Positions 45,799 to 54,480 of a DNA stretch of 64,000 nt are shown in pieces. This DNA is from Brucella pituitosa. Lineage in GTDB: Bacteria; Pseudomonadota; Alphaproteobacteria; Rhizobiales; Rhizobiaceae. A model generated the notes under the pieces. That model made no database searches. It had not been told where the DNA came from and worked only from the letters and a program-made list of their open reading frames with translations. Position 1 is the stretch's first letter. Each line of letters starts with the position of its first letter. The translations under genes were made by a program, and so were the position numbers. The DNA lies in contig NZ_PYSY02000001.1 of the NCBI RefSeq assembly GCF_003049685.1, positions 248,001 to 312,000 of the forward strand. Reading direction: 5' to 3'.

Positions 45799-45965
45799 TG
45801 AGCCACATGGCTTTTGTTGTAACGTCCTATGGCCTCGCCGCGGGAGCACTTGCCATCACAATTGGCTGGATATTGATCGATCAGCGTACCCTGAAGAATG
45901 AGCTGAAGCGGCTTGAGGCACAGGGCGTGCGTCGCCGTTCTGCAAAAGCCCCCGGTAAAGCATAA
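45795..45965 (+). CDS. ccmD: Heme exporter subunit CcmD
   Basis: 56 residues from the ATG at 45795, overlapping the end of ccmC by ATGA, with GGGGAGG a few bases before. MMSHMAFVVTSYGLAAGALA begins a single transmembrane helix that runs to ITIGWILI, followed by a basic tail (LKNELKRLEAQGVRRR), as in known CcmD proteins. It releases holo-CcmE from CcmABC. Its stop overlaps the ccmG start as TAATG. Confidence 0.85.
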   Translation: MMSHMAFVVTSYGLAAGALAITIGWILIDQRTLKNELKRLEAQGVRRRSAKAPGKA

Positions 45966-46558
45966 TGACCGAAACAACCGAAAAGTCTGCCGCGCCGAAA
46001 AAGCGCTCCACATGGGTTGCCCTGCTGCCGCTGGCGATTTTCGTCGGACTGGCCGCAATCTTTGCCGTACAGCTTCTGTCAGGCAAGGATAATACGACCA
46101 TTCCTTCGGCACTGATTGGCAAACCGGCACCGCAGACGAGTCTTCCGCCTGTCGAGGGTCTGGTGCGCGATGGTGCGCCTGTGCCGGGTCTCAACAGCGA
46201 AGATTTTATAGGCAAGCTCACACTGGTCAATGTCTGGGGATCGTGGTGCGTCCCCTGCCGTCAGGAGCATCCGCTCTTGATGGAAATCGCCAAGGATGAG
46301 CGCATCCGCGTGGTTGGCCTCAATTACAAGGATCAGCCGGAAAACGCGCGCCGCTTCCTCGGCGATCTCGGCAACCCGTTTGCCGCTGTCGGTGTCGACC
46401 GCGCCGGACGCTCAGCAATCGAATGGGGCGTCTACGGCGTGCCGGAAACCTTCCTCGTAGATCAGAATGGCAAGATCGTCTACAAGCATGTCGGGCCGTT
46501 TACCCCGGAATCGGTGAAGAACGATCTGATGCCAGCGGTGGAGAAGGCGCTTCAGTAA
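45965..46558 (+). CDS. ccmG: Thiol:disulfide interchange protein CcmG/DsbE
   Basis: 197 residues. A transmembrane anchor (VALLPLAIFVGLAAIFAVQLL) is followed by a periplasmic thioredoxin-like domain with the active site WGSWCVPCRQEHP (CxxC) and the cis-Pro loop YGVPETFLVD. It keeps apocytochrome c cysteines reduced for heme attachment. It is the last gene of the operon. The minus-strand gene at 46568-47131 ends nine bases away. Confidence 0.92.
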   Translation: MTETTEKSAAPKKRSTWVALLPLAIFVGLAAIFAVQLLSGKDNTTIPSALIGKPAPQTSLPPVEGLVRDGAPVPGLNSEDFIGKLTLVNVWGSWCVPCRQEHPLLMEIAKDERIRVVGLNYKDQPENARRFLGDLGNPFAAVGVDRAGRSAIEWGVYGVPETFLVDQNGKIVYKHVGPFTPESVKNDLMPAVEKALQ

Positions 46559-46567
46559 TAGTTGAGC

Positions 46568-47131
46568 TTATTCCTGAACCGATGATCTGAGGTCATGTTG
46601 CAGCTTTTCGAGCATTGGAGCAGGCATGTTCAATCCCTCGAAATCGCAATATTCATCAAGAAGTTCGGGAGATTTCTTTTTGAACTTGGCGGTGTCTACT
46701 TCACCCTCATTATTCACAGCTCCGACCTTATAAAGAATGTCAGCCGTTGCTTTGATCGAGATACGTCCAAGTTTGAACGCGATTACTTCCTGTTGATCTC
46801 GCGCCATGATCGTAGTTGTGTCCAGCTTAAACTCTGAAGGCATATCTAGCGTGAGGTCCATGACGCTAATCTTGTTGGTTTCCAGAGCCTCATAATATTG
46901 CTTGCCTAGATCGTAAGCTTTTTGTGTGAAACTGGATGACAGAAGGTATGAAGAGGCCGCTGGTTTTACAATATTTCCGATGTTTTGGATGAGGATAGCG
47001 CATTGAAAATTCTTTAGGGATTTAGCGGGAAGCGCTAGATAATCTTGCTTGGTTAGTTCTTGGGTTTGCGCCGGTGCAATAGACAATAAAGAAGCAGCTA
47101 TAGATGCACAAAATATGGCTCTCAAATTCAT
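46568..47131 (-). CDS. Small exported protein of unknown function, AT-rich
   Basis: 187 residues from the ATG at 47131 (MNLRAIFCAS), with AGGAG 11 bases before. A Sec signal peptide ends around APAQTQ. The mature part is helical with two Cys, one in LKNFQCAILIQ and one in DEYCDFEG. No family recognised. Its base composition is AT-richer than its neighbours', so it may have been acquired by transfer. Between ccmG and the ilvD terminator. Confidence 0.6.
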   Translation of the reverse strand: MNLRAIFCASIAASLLSIAPAQTQELTKQDYLALPAKSLKNFQCAILIQNIGNIVKPAASSYLLSSSFTQKAYDLGKQYYEALETNKISVMDLTLDMPSEFKLDTTTIMARDQQEVIAFKLGRISIKATADILYKVGAVNNEGEVDTAKFKKKSPELLDEYCDFEGLNMPAPMLEKLQHDLRSSVQE

Positions 47132-47156
47132 GGCTTCCAATCTCCTGATAAAATAA

Positions 47157-47176
47157 AAGGGCTCCGAAGAGCCCTT
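47157..47176 (-). terminator. Terminator of ilvD
   Basis: 8-pair stem, AAGGGCTC / GAGCCCTT, with a TTCG-type loop on the minus strand, followed by TTATTTTATC. It lies 22 bases past the ilvD stop codon. Confidence 0.85.
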
Positions 47177-47198
47177 AGTAAAATATTCTCTTACGAAA

Positions 47199-49034
47199 TC
47201 AATCCGGCAACTTCCGCACCGCGCCTTTGGCGGCACTGGTTGCCATGGAGGCATAAGCCTTCAGCGCGGTTGAAACCTTGCGCTTGCGCTCTTCCAGCGG
47301 CTTCCAGCCCGTTGCTTCCTGCTCGGCGCGGCGTTCGGCCAGCGTTGCATCATCAACAGCCAGATGGATCTTGCGGTTCGGGATGTCGATATCGATGATA
47401 TCGCCTTCGCGCACCAGACCAATGGTGCCGCCTTCGGCTGCTTCCGGCGAAACGTGACCAATCGAGAGGCCTGAAGAACCGCCCGAGAAACGTCCGTCGG
47501 TGATCAGCGCGCAAGCCTTACCCAGACCCTTCGACTTCAGATAGCTGGTTGGATAGAGCATTTCCTGCATGCCGGGGCCGCCGCGCGGGCCTTCATAGCG
47601 GATCAGCACAATGTCGCCAGCCTTGATCTTGCCGTTCAGAATGCCGAGTACTGCGGTATCCTGACTTTCGAAGATGCGGGCAGGGCCGGAGAACTTCAGG
47701 ATGGAATCGTCCACGCCTGCCGTCTTCACGATACAACCGTCTTCGGCCAGATTGCCGTAAAGCACGGCCAGACCGCCATCCTGACTGAAGGCATATTCCT
47801 TGGAGCGGATGACGCCTTTTTCACGGTCTGCATCGACGCTGTCAAAGCGACGTTCCTGTGAGAAGGCAACCTGTGTCGGCACGCCGCCGGGAGCTGCGGA
47901 ATAGAACTTGTGTACCATTTCGCTCTTGGTGCGCGTGACGTCCCAATGATCGAGCGCCTTGGCCATGGTTTCGCTGTGCACGGTCGGCAGCGCAGTATTG
48001 ATGAGGCCTGCCTTGTCGAGCTGACCGAGAATACCCATGATACCGCCTGCGCGATGCACGTCTTCCATGTGAACCGTGTTGTTGGCAGGTGCGACTTTGC
48101 AGAGCACCGGTACGCGACGCGACAGGCGGTCGATATCGGCCATGGTGAAGTCGATCTCGGCTTCCTGTGCGGCTGCAAGCAGATGCAGAACCGTATTGGT
48201 CGAACCGCCCATCGCAATGTCGAGTGTCATGGCGTTTTCAAAGGCCGGGAAGCTTGCAATCGAGCGCGGCAATACGCTTTCGTCGTCCTGCTCGTAATAA
48301 CGGCGGGCGAGATCGACAACCAGATGACCGGCTTCCACGAAGAGGCGCTTGCGGTCGGCATGGGTTGCGAGCGTGGAGCCGTTGCCCGGCAGCGACAGGC
48401 CGAGAGCTTCGGTCAGACAGTTCATCGAGTTTGCGGTGAACATGCCAGAGCACGAGCCACAGGTAGGGCAGGCAGAGCGCTCAATCGCCTTGACCTGATC
48501 GTCGGTGTAGCTGTCGTCAGCGGCTGCAACCATCGCATCCACGAGGTCGAGCTTCTTGACCTGATCGTCCCAGACGACCTTGCCTGCTTCCATCGGCCCG
48601 CCCGAAACGAACACGACCGGGATATTGAGGCGGAGTGCTGCCATCAGCATGCCGGGAGTGATCTTGTCGCAGTTGGAAATGCAGACCATCGCGTCGGCGC
48701 AATGGGCATTGACCATATATTCAACCGAGTCGGAAATCAGCTCGCGCGATGGCAGCGAATAGAGCATGCCGTCATGGCCCATCGCGATACCGTCATCGAC
48801 CGCAATGGTGTTGAACTCCTTGGCAACGCCGCCAGCCGCTTCAATTTCGCGCGCGACGAGCTGGCCGAGGTCCTTCAGATGCACATGGCCCGGCACGAAC
48901 TGGGTGAACGAGTTCACCACAGCAATAATTGGCTTGCCAAAATCCTCATCCTTCATGCCGGTGGCGCGCCATAGGCCGCGCGCGCCAGCCATATTGCGGC
49001 CGTGGGTGGTAGTACGCGAACGATAAGGAGGCAT
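47199..49034 (-). CDS. ilvD: Dihydroxy-acid dehydratase
   Basis: 611 residues from the ATG at 49034 ([14 protein letters not shown]), matching the E. coli start; an upstream in-frame start adds six residues. It dehydrates dihydroxy acids in isoleucine and valine synthesis. Fe-S ligand cysteines appear in SNCDKITPG and [19 protein letters not shown]. The C-terminal domain has [19 protein letters not shown]. Belongs to the 611-residue class typical of Proteobacteria. Confidence 0.96.
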   Translation of the reverse strand: MPPYRSRTTTHGRNMAGARGLWRATGMKDEDFGKPIIAVVNSFTQFVPGHVHLKDLGQLVAREIEAAGGVAKEFNTIAVDDGIAMGHDGMLYSLPSRELISDSVEYMVNAHCADAMVCISNCDKITPGMLMAALRLNIPVVFVSGGPMEAGKVVWDDQVKKLDLVDAMVAAADDSYTDDQVKAIERSACPTCGSCSGMFTANSMNCLTEALGLSLPGNGSTLATHADRKRLFVEAGHLVVDLARRYYEQDDESVLPRSIASFPAFENAMTLDIAMGGSTNTVLHLLAAAQEAEIDFTMADIDRLSRRVPVLCKVAPANNTVHMEDVHRAGGIMGILGQLDKAGLINTALPTVHSETMAKALDHWDVTRTKSEMVHKFYSAAPGGVPTQVAFSQERRFDSVDADREKGVIRSKEYAFSQDGGLAVLYGNLAEDGCIVKTAGVDDSILKFSGPARIFESQDTAVLGILNGKIKAGDIVLIRYEGPRGGPGMQEMLYPTSYLKSKGLGKACALITDGRFSGGSSGLSIGHVSPEAAEGGTIGLVREGDIIDIDIPNRKIHLAVDDATLAERRAEQEATGWKPLEERKRKVSTALKAYASMATSAAKGAVRKLPD

Positions 49035-49366
49035 TTTCAAACCTTTTAGCACTATTTCAGAGTGAACCTCGCCCTTTAAATAGGGTCGAAATGCGCTCTA
49101 TTCTACTTTGTTGACGCACATCTTATCCGAAAACTGCTTCACACTTTTCGGGATGCACTAACCTGTGATGCCGGTATGGCAGAACCATTCCCGCAGAGCA
49201 AAGCGCAAATTGCCCCAGCGCTTGCACCGGTCGCGCATCCTTTAGGATATTGCGTTCAGCGGAAAAGTTCAGGCGTGCAACAGCAATTGCAGGCGCCGAC
49301 AAGATCAACCTAGCATATTATTGTTATAATGCAAAAGATTTAAAGCTTTAAACGTAAGGAAATTTC
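49035..49366. other. Region upstream of ilvD with a repeat and a 14-base palindrome
   Basis: About 330 bases without a supported gene. It holds the ilvD promoter, a family B partial repeat at 49092-49160 and, near its end, TTTAAAGCTTTAAA (49339-49352), a perfect palindrome that could be a weak terminator for the gene ending at 49367. Confidence 0.45.
49092..49160. repeat. Family B repeat, partial copy
   Basis: TGCGCTCTATTCTACTTTG and the block GCACATCTTATCCGAAAACT then GCTTCACACTTTTCGGGATGC match the right two-thirds of the element at 38109-38210 with a few differences. Confidence 0.7.
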
Positions 49367-49819
49367 TTAAAGCTCATTTGTTGCAGAAGTCATGGCGCTA
49401 TCGAGCAGCGCATTGGCTGTCTTCATACGCTGTTCTGCGGCCAGACGAAATTCTTGCGGTAACCGGTCTGGATGGTTTTGCGCGGCGAACTGTCGGCGCA
49501 GGCGTTGAAGCTCTGCCCGTTTCATTTCGGGCCGCAGATTAAGTTCCCTGCGAATGGAAGCTGGCGACTGGCTCTCCATGCGTTTTGCCAGTTCTTGCAT
49601 TTCGCGATCTAGCTTGTCCTGATCGCTTTCAAAATCCTGAAGATCGAACTGTGGGACTATTTTTTCTGTCGGGTAAGTTCCGTTTGAAGCCGGATTGAAA
49701 CCGGCGGAAAACACTGCGGATGCGAGATTAACTGTCGGGCGCGGCAGGTGTTCAGCGCTGTCGCGCTCCGCTTCAGCCTCTTTCAATACGGTTGCAAAAT
49801 CGGGGAAGCTGTGACGCAT
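49367..49819 (-). CDS. Protein with a C-terminal J-domain-like HPD motif
   Basis: 150 residues. The C-terminal ~45 residues (ELQRLRRQFAAQNHPDRLPQE, HPD at 116-118, then RLAAEQRMKTANALLDS) resemble the second and third helices of a J domain. The N-terminal ~90 residues are unlike anything I recognise and probably partly disordered. The start codon overlaps the response-regulator stop codon (TGATG). If a genuine J protein, it would stimulate DnaK ATPase; this is not shown. Confidence 0.65.
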   Translation of the reverse strand: MRHSFPDFATVLKEAEAERDSAEHLPRPTVNLASAVFSAGFNPASNGTYPTEKIVPQFDLQDFESDQDKLDREMQELAKRMESQSPASIRRELNLRPEMKRAELQRLRRQFAAQNHPDRLPQEFRLAAEQRMKTANALLDSAMTSATNEL

Positions 49820-50202
49820 CAGACGCGTTGAGCCATATTGGGTGTAAATGCTGAAGCCAGCGCCCTTGTCAGTACATAGGGCGGAACGGGCTTCTGGAAG
49901 ATCGGCATTTCCGGATAACGTGCCGCGAGATGCGCAGGCAATCCACCGCCAGTGTGAATGACGACGAAGATGTTCCGGCTTTTCAGCCTATCAAGAATGG
50001 GTTCGAGATCACCATCTGCCAGATTGACGTCGAGAATAGCTGCATCGACATCCTGATTATTTATGATGTCTATGGCCTGCCTTACGGTGCCCACAGGGCC
50101 GACAACCGTTCCGTTGGCATCTTCCACAGTGGCGGCAACGTCGAGGGCGACAAAAATTTCGTCCTCCACGACCAGTACGCGCCTATGTTCAAGATTATCC
50201 AT
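49819..50202 (-). CDS. Single-domain response regulator (receiver only)
   Basis: 127 residues comprising one CheY-like receiver domain: acidic pair E13/D14, phosphoacceptor D58 (ILDVNLADG), T84 and K104 (FQKPVPP). No output domain. Such receivers act in phosphorelays or as adapters. No kinase is next to it. The downstream gene, with an HPD motif, is translationally coupled. Confidence 0.88.
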   Translation of the reverse strand: MDNLEHRRVLVVEDEIFVALDVAATVEDANGTVVGPVGTVRQAIDIINNQDVDAAILDVNLADGDLEPILDRLKSRNIFVVIHTGGGLPAHLAARYPEMPIFQKPVPPYVLTRALASAFTPNMAQRV

Positions 50203-50403
50203 CTTCTTTCCAGTGTCGCTTTCGATCTAATCTTTTGTGAAGCCCATTTGGGCGGGCTATCACAGAGTCAATGCGCAAGGACACAGGGAGGTTCCCTGAG
50301 TGATCAGGATAATAGACTAATGGTGAATCAAATCTTTACTGCGCAGCTATTTATAACGTCGAGACGCGGGTATCGTATCGGATTCAGCCAGGCCAAACTT
50401 GCT
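50203..50403. other. Intergenic stretch upstream of the response regulator
   Basis: About 200 bases with no gene. It probably contains the response-regulator promoter. No strong repeat was seen. Confidence 0.4.
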
Positions 50404-50640
50404 CTAAAACGCGGTAAATGTGAGCGTTGTGAGCGAACGCACAATGTTTGGAATGTTCAGCACGTTTTCGTTGATGAACTTGCCGATATCGTCACCTTCA
50501 GCGACATAGATTTTGGCAAGAAGATCATATTCGCCACTGGTCGAATAGAGCTCCGATACGATTTCACGCTGAAAGAGCGTGTCCGCAACCTCATAAGTCT
50601 TGCCGGGTGTGCATTGCAGTTGCAGGAAAACGGGCTTCAT
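50404..50640 (-). CDS. Lrp/AsnC ligand-binding-domain-only protein
   Basis: 78 residues from the ATG at 50640, with AAAGGAAG before it; the upstream frame has no helix-turn-helix. The sequence MKPVFLQLQCTPGKTYEVADTLFQ, YSTSGEYDLLAKIYV and PNIVRSLTTLTFTAF matches the RAM (regulation of amino acid metabolism) ligand domain of Lrp/AsnC proteins. Stand-alone RAM proteins (SraA type) exist and may modulate full-length Lrp by co-assembly or act on their own. Confidence 0.82.
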   Translation of the reverse strand: MKPVFLQLQCTPGKTYEVADTLFQREIVSELYSTSGEYDLLAKIYVAEGDDIGKFINENVLNIPNIVRSLTTLTFTAF

Positions 50641-50872
50641 ATCTCTTCCTTTCGCGGCAAGCCGCTCATTGGTCGTTGACCAGGTGGTGGCTCGCCGTAT
50701 GGCTGGATTGCCGATTGCGTTTGCAGGTTTCAAGCACGGGCGGATATGTGAAATCAAGAGCGTTTCATCAGAACAGTCTGCGTTTCGATGGCCATTCTAA
50801 TTTACTGAATTGTGTTTTTAATTCCGGAAGGCGATAAGAGTCACTGACAGTTGAAATTAAGATAATAATTAT

Positions 50873-52003
50873 ATGCTCTATGTACTGCCCGCCGTCCTGC
50901 TCCTGTTTTCACTGGCCTTCGTCGTTGTATGGGCTGTAGATAAACTGCGTCGCTATCTTTTGTGGTGCGCGTTGTGCTTTCTCTGCATTGGCTTGGCCAT
51001 GCTTGCGCAGCTTGTCGATATACCCGTGGATGATGGCCAGAACACGATGCTGACGGCCACAGTCTACGTGCTTGGCGCTTTGGCAGGCGGGCATGGGATT
51101 CTGCGCCGATCAGGTCTTAGTTTGTCGCTTTGGTTCTGTGTTGCAAGCCTTGTGCTGATCCTCGGCGGCATTATCTGTTTCCTGTATCTATATCCTAGCC
51201 TGCTCGGTCGGGTGTATGTACTCAATCTCGGGCTTGCATGTGTGATTCTGGGTATTGTCTGGCATCTGCGCGGCCTTGTTCACGGGTCTCCTGCCGACAA
51301 GCTCATCCTCGGCATGTTGGTTCTGGTTGCAGTCCAGTTTTTCCCGCGCACACTGCTGACTGCGCATTCCATTGTCAGTGAGGATACTCCGGTCGATTTT
51401 GCCTTCACGCCGTTCTGGCAGTGGACGGTTTTTTCAACGGCAGTCGCAGCGGTCATTGCTGGGCTTGTGCTTTTTGCAGCAGCGGGCGCTGATCGGTTCG
51501 ATGAACTTGTTCATGAGCGCGATAGCGATCCCCTCACAGGGCTTCTCAACCGTCGTGGGCTGGAAGCGCACATGCTGGCTATGGAGCGCAACAATATTTC
51601 CGGTTGGGTTGTGGCTTGCGACATCGATTATTTCAAAACGATCAATGATGTTTATGGACATGCAACAGGTGATGCTGTTTTGAAAGAATTCGCAGATGTT
51701 CTGCAATCGCATTTAAGGAGCCGTGATTTGGCGGCACGTACGGGTGGTGAGGAGTTCATTCTCTATCTTGATGATATGCCCTCGGATGCCGCCTTCGCGT
51801 TGGTCGAGAATATCCGGGAAAGCGTTACAACCCACGAATTTTCTCGTCTTTCAACTGGTGTAAACGTTACGTGTAGCTTTGGTGTTGTCAGGCTTCGTCA
51901 CAAGGATGATCTCTGGCAAGCAGTGGAGCGGGCCGACAAGGTTCTTTATGCCGCTAAAGAAGCGGGTCGTGACCGAACTTTGTTTGAAGAGAATTTTTCC
52001 TGA
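50873..52003 (+). CDS. Membrane diguanylate cyclase (GGDEF domain)
   Basis: 376 residues. Several N-terminal transmembrane helices (residues ~1-210; FSLAFVVVWAVDKL, VYVLGALAGG, LWFCVASLVLILGG and more) are followed by a GGDEF domain with its active site RTGGEEFILYL near residue 292, so the catalytic site is GGEEF. This is expected to make cyclic di-GMP. Nucleotide-binding DIDYFKTINDVYGHATGDAVL is intact. The membrane part looks like a sensor, but the signal is unknown. Confidence 0.92.
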   Translation: MLYVLPAVLLLFSLAFVVVWAVDKLRRYLLWCALCFLCIGLAMLAQLVDIPVDDGQNTMLTATVYVLGALAGGHGILRRSGLSLSLWFCVASLVLILGGIICFLYLYPSLLGRVYVLNLGLACVILGIVWHLRGLVHGSPADKLILGMLVLVAVQFFPRTLLTAHSIVSEDTPVDFAFTPFWQWTVFSTAVAAVIAGLVLFAAAGADRFDELVHERDSDPLTGLLNRRGLEAHMLAMERNNISGWVVACDIDYFKTINDVYGHATGDAVLKEFADVLQSHLRSRDLAARTGGEEFILYLDDMPSDAAFALVENIRESVTTHEFSRLSTGVNVTCSFGVVRLRHKDDLWQAVERADKVLYAAKEAGRDRTLFEENFS

Positions 52004-52083
52004 CTGTACTGGGCGATCTTGTGGGGATGAAGGCCGATAAAATTGCCGTGATGGTCGACAAGCTGACGCAAAGAGTGTGTTAT

Positions 52084-52190
52084 TAAAGCATTTCCAGCAA
52101 AAGTGCGAAGCGGTTTTGTGTCGGATAATGCGTAAAAACAAATAGATAGAGCGGTTCCAATGGTTCAGTTTTAACTGGAACCACTCTAAA
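52084..52190. repeat. Family C repeat joined to a separate hairpin
   Basis: The first ~55 bases (TAAAGCATTTCCAGCAAAAG ... CGGTTTTG ... GGATAATGC) match 44826-44870. They are followed by AGAGCGGTTCCA / TGGAACCACTCT at 52148-52187, an imperfect hairpin of its own. It lies between the diguanylate cyclase and DUF930 genes. Confidence 0.7.
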
Positions 52191-52232
52191 CCTCTTTCCT
52201 GAATTCATACGAAGCGAGTTACCCGAAATCTC

Positions 52233-52664
52233 ATGAAGTTTTTATCTGCTCTGATCCCGAATTCATTCATCGCTCGCCTTCTGTCGTTCGTTACTATGTC
52301 CGTCATCATCTCTGTGAGCGCGCCGTCCATGGCTATGACAGCACTCGAAAAGGCGCAGCTTGAAAAGCTCGATCCTGCAACGCGTCTTGAGCAGCGCTGC
52401 GATGTTGAGGCGATGGAGCGGATCAGCCGGGATGAGAGAAAATTTTCGGTCGACAAGGTTCTGGCTTATGCTTTTACCGATCCTGTAGCAGGAAAGAACA
52501 GCATTCAGGCTGACGGTGCTGCATTCCGCAGCCGTGAGCATTGGTATAAGCTCGCTTTTGTCTGCAAGACGGATGATGAGCACATCAACGTCGTGTCATT
52601 CGACTATGATATTGGCGATGAAGTTCCACAGGATCAGTGGGACAAGCACTATCTCGTCCCCTGA
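52233..52664 (+). CDS. DUF930 family exported protein
   Basis: 143 residues. A signal sequence is followed by the DUF930 pattern LEKAQLEKLDPATRLEQRCDVEAME, then FSVDKVLAYAFTDP, FRSREHWYKLAFVC and KHYLVP. Two Cys (QRCDVE, FVCKTD) probably form a disulfide. The family is known in Rhizobiales, with no assigned function. Converges with the MliC-like gene, leaving a 3-base gap. Confidence 0.83.
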   Translation: MKFLSALIPNSFIARLLSFVTMSVIISVSAPSMAMTALEKAQLEKLDPATRLEQRCDVEAMERISRDERKFSVDKVLAYAFTDPVAGKNSIQADGAAFRSREHWYKLAFVCKTDDEHINVVSFDYDIGDEVPQDQWDKHYLVP

Positions 52665-52667
52665 ACA

Positions 52668-53042
52668 TTATTGCTCACTGTCGTCAGCGCGACAGGACGA
52701 AAGAATTGTCACCTCTTTGGCTGAATCGTCGGCTTCGAGGTGGCTTAAAATGCCCAGTCCGTCTTTTTCAGCCCAGCGATAACTGTCCTGTTCATCCATG
52801 GCGACGTATTTTTTGAGAGCGTCGTGCCATTGCAGCGCAACCATCTTGCTTTCAGCGTCAAGCACAGCGAAAGCGGGCTCCTCACCAGCATGAATGTAGG
52901 TGACGGGCACAACAACTCCGCGTTCACAGACATAGTCGATGCGAATGACCGAGTCCCGGCTTATTGCTTGCGCCAGACCGGGGCTTGCCGTGAGAGCTGT
53001 CATGACGAATGTGATACCCACATTGTATAGGCATTTTTGCAT
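52668..53042 (-). CDS. MliC/PliC-like lysozyme inhibitor domain protein
   Basis: 124 residues with a Sec signal peptide ending GLAQA. The mature domain matches the small beta-barrel MliC family: YVCERGVVVPVTYIHAGEEPAFAVLD, VALQWHDALKKYVAMDEQDSYRWAEKDG and a final Cys pairing (SSCRADD). It lacks a lipobox, so it would be periplasmic (PliC-type) rather than membrane-bound. Family role: inhibits C-type lysozyme. The Ser and Lys that contact lysozyme are not confidently aligned. Confidence 0.7.
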   Translation of the reverse strand: MQKCLYNVGITFVMTALTASPGLAQAISRDSVIRIDYVCERGVVVPVTYIHAGEEPAFAVLDAESKMVALQWHDALKKYVAMDEQDSYRWAEKDGLGILSHLEADDSAKEVTILSSCRADDSEQ

Positions 53043-53471
53043 AGTGACCTCTCCTTCGCCCGACCTGCTATCTGATCTGTTGGCACTATTCTCACGTCTT
53101 AGAGCGCCGGGCGCCCTATTGGGCGCGCAAAGGTCGCTCTAACACTTTAAAATTATGCTCTAATATCGCAATCGTTCCTTTTGAAACATGAAACTCTGTT
53201 CGTCGTAACCAACTCAGCAAATTCGTAGCAGAAAAAGTCGCAGAATTTCAATTTTGTACCGGAACCGAATCCATCTTTGTCCGTTATAACTCTGCTGGTC
53301 GTTAGATCGGCCGGGACCCGGAGTAAATTTGCCCCCGCAATCCCAATCCGGGTCCCACTTTTAAGGGCGAGAATGATCATTCCTGAATTTATTGGGATTG
53401 ATCGGTTTTTTCACAGCCGTTTATATTGATGAAATTGAGAAGAATTCATATTGAATCCCGGTGATTGCCGT
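53043..53471. other. 429-base intergenic region with a family A repeat
   Basis: Between the MliC-like gene and the YdcF-like gene. A family A repeat is at 53099-53142. The rest, 53150-53440, has no supported gene: a minus-strand frame at 53153-53380 lacks a ribosome site and has a Cys-poor, unconvincing sequence. AT content rises near the 3' end, likely the YdcF-like promoter. Confidence 0.5.
53099..53142 (+). repeat. Family A palindromic repeat, copy 2
   Basis: 44 bases from TTAGAGCGCCGGGCGCCC to AAAGGTCGCTCTAA, with the centre arms GGGCGCCC / GGGCGCGC. Same orientation as the copy at 58537; opposite to that at 43432. Confidence 0.8.
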
Positions 53472-54308
53472 ATGACGCTTAATATTATTATTGCCTTTGT
53501 TATTATCGGATTGCTCTCGTTGAAATTCAAACGGCGTAAGACGGGCTTTTTATTATTAGGCCTTGGTGTCGTTTTATATGGTGCAATTGTTTCTGCAATT
53601 CTTCCTGATTATTTGATGAGCCGCCTGCAATCATCCTATTCATCGCAATTGCAGACGCAGCTTGAAGACAATACTGCCTTCGTCGTCTTCGGCATGGGAA
53701 CCCAGACGGTCAATGTACAGGGTCAAAACGTGGTCGAGCTGCTTGCCTTCTCTTATGGGCCAATCTTGACGGCGGTTGCCATGAACCGTCAGTGTGTCGA
53801 GAAGAGTCTCAGCTGCAAGTTTATCGCCAGCGGCGGTGATGTAGCCGGAACGGGCATTTCCGAAGCCGCATCAATCGCCAAGCAGTTGGAAAATGCCGGT
53901 GTTGATCGGACGTCCATCCTGCTTGACGAAAAGAGCCGCAATAGCTGGCAGAACGCCAGGAATACGGCGGAAATCCTGCGTGAAATCAGACCGAGGAAGG
54001 TCGTTTTGCTGCAAGCTGCGCCCATGATGAAGCGCGATCTTCTCTATCTGGCGCATTTCGGCGTGAAGCCCGAGCCGGTTGCGGTCGGTTATCTGACCGG
54101 ATCGCAAACCAACATGTCTTCGGCAGGCCTGTATTTCCTGGCGACAGATCTGGCGCTCCACGAGGAAATCGGCGTCTGGCGCTATACGCTCTACAATTTT
54201 ATGGGCTGGAACGAGCCGAAGCAGCAGCCGCTCGAACTGGAGCAAGCCACGAGTAGCCAGCCTGCCGCTGGAACTGTGCCGGTTGCCGTGCCTGAGCTGG
54301 TCCAATGA
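53472..54308 (+). CDS. YdcF/ElyC-like DUF218 membrane protein
   Basis: 278 residues from the ATG at 53472; the upstream TTG of the open frame is less likely. An N-terminal membrane region (LNIIIAFVIIGLLSL and a second helix) precedes a DUF218 domain: FVVFGMGTQ, FIASGGDVAGTGISEA, and DEKSRNSWQNARNTAEIL, the family's signature SxNTxEN-like motif. ElyC and SanA relatives affect envelope polymers. The C-terminal ~35 residues are Gln/Ala-rich and disordered. Confidence 0.83.
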   Translation: MTLNIIIAFVIIGLLSLKFKRRKTGFLLLGLGVVLYGAIVSAILPDYLMSRLQSSYSSQLQTQLEDNTAFVVFGMGTQTVNVQGQNVVELLAFSYGPILTAVAMNRQCVEKSLSCKFIASGGDVAGTGISEAASIAKQLENAGVDRTSILLDEKSRNSWQNARNTAEILREIRPRKVVLLQAAPMMKRDLLYLAHFGVKPEPVAVGYLTGSQTNMSSAGLYFLATDLALHEEIGVWRYTLYNFMGWNEPKQQPLELEQATSSQPAAGTVPVAVPELVQ

Positions 54309-54480
54309 GTTAATGATACTATAGCCGACATGTTTCGACATGCCAGTGGAAAAATTATCCCCGAATTCTCCTGCAAAGCGAGTAGATTTTTCGAAGTCGT
54401 TTCAAATAACGACCGACTTGTGGCATCCTGTCTTCAAAGAGCTCTGATACTGTCTTGGCCAATGAAACATGGAGGCGGTC

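Noticed and set aside
49123..49308. 61-codon minus-strand frame upstream of ilvD
   Set aside because: Overlaps a family B repeat and lacks a start signal.
53153..53380. 75-codon minus-strand frame
   Set aside because: No ribosome site, no recognisable domain, located in an intergenic region with a repeat.
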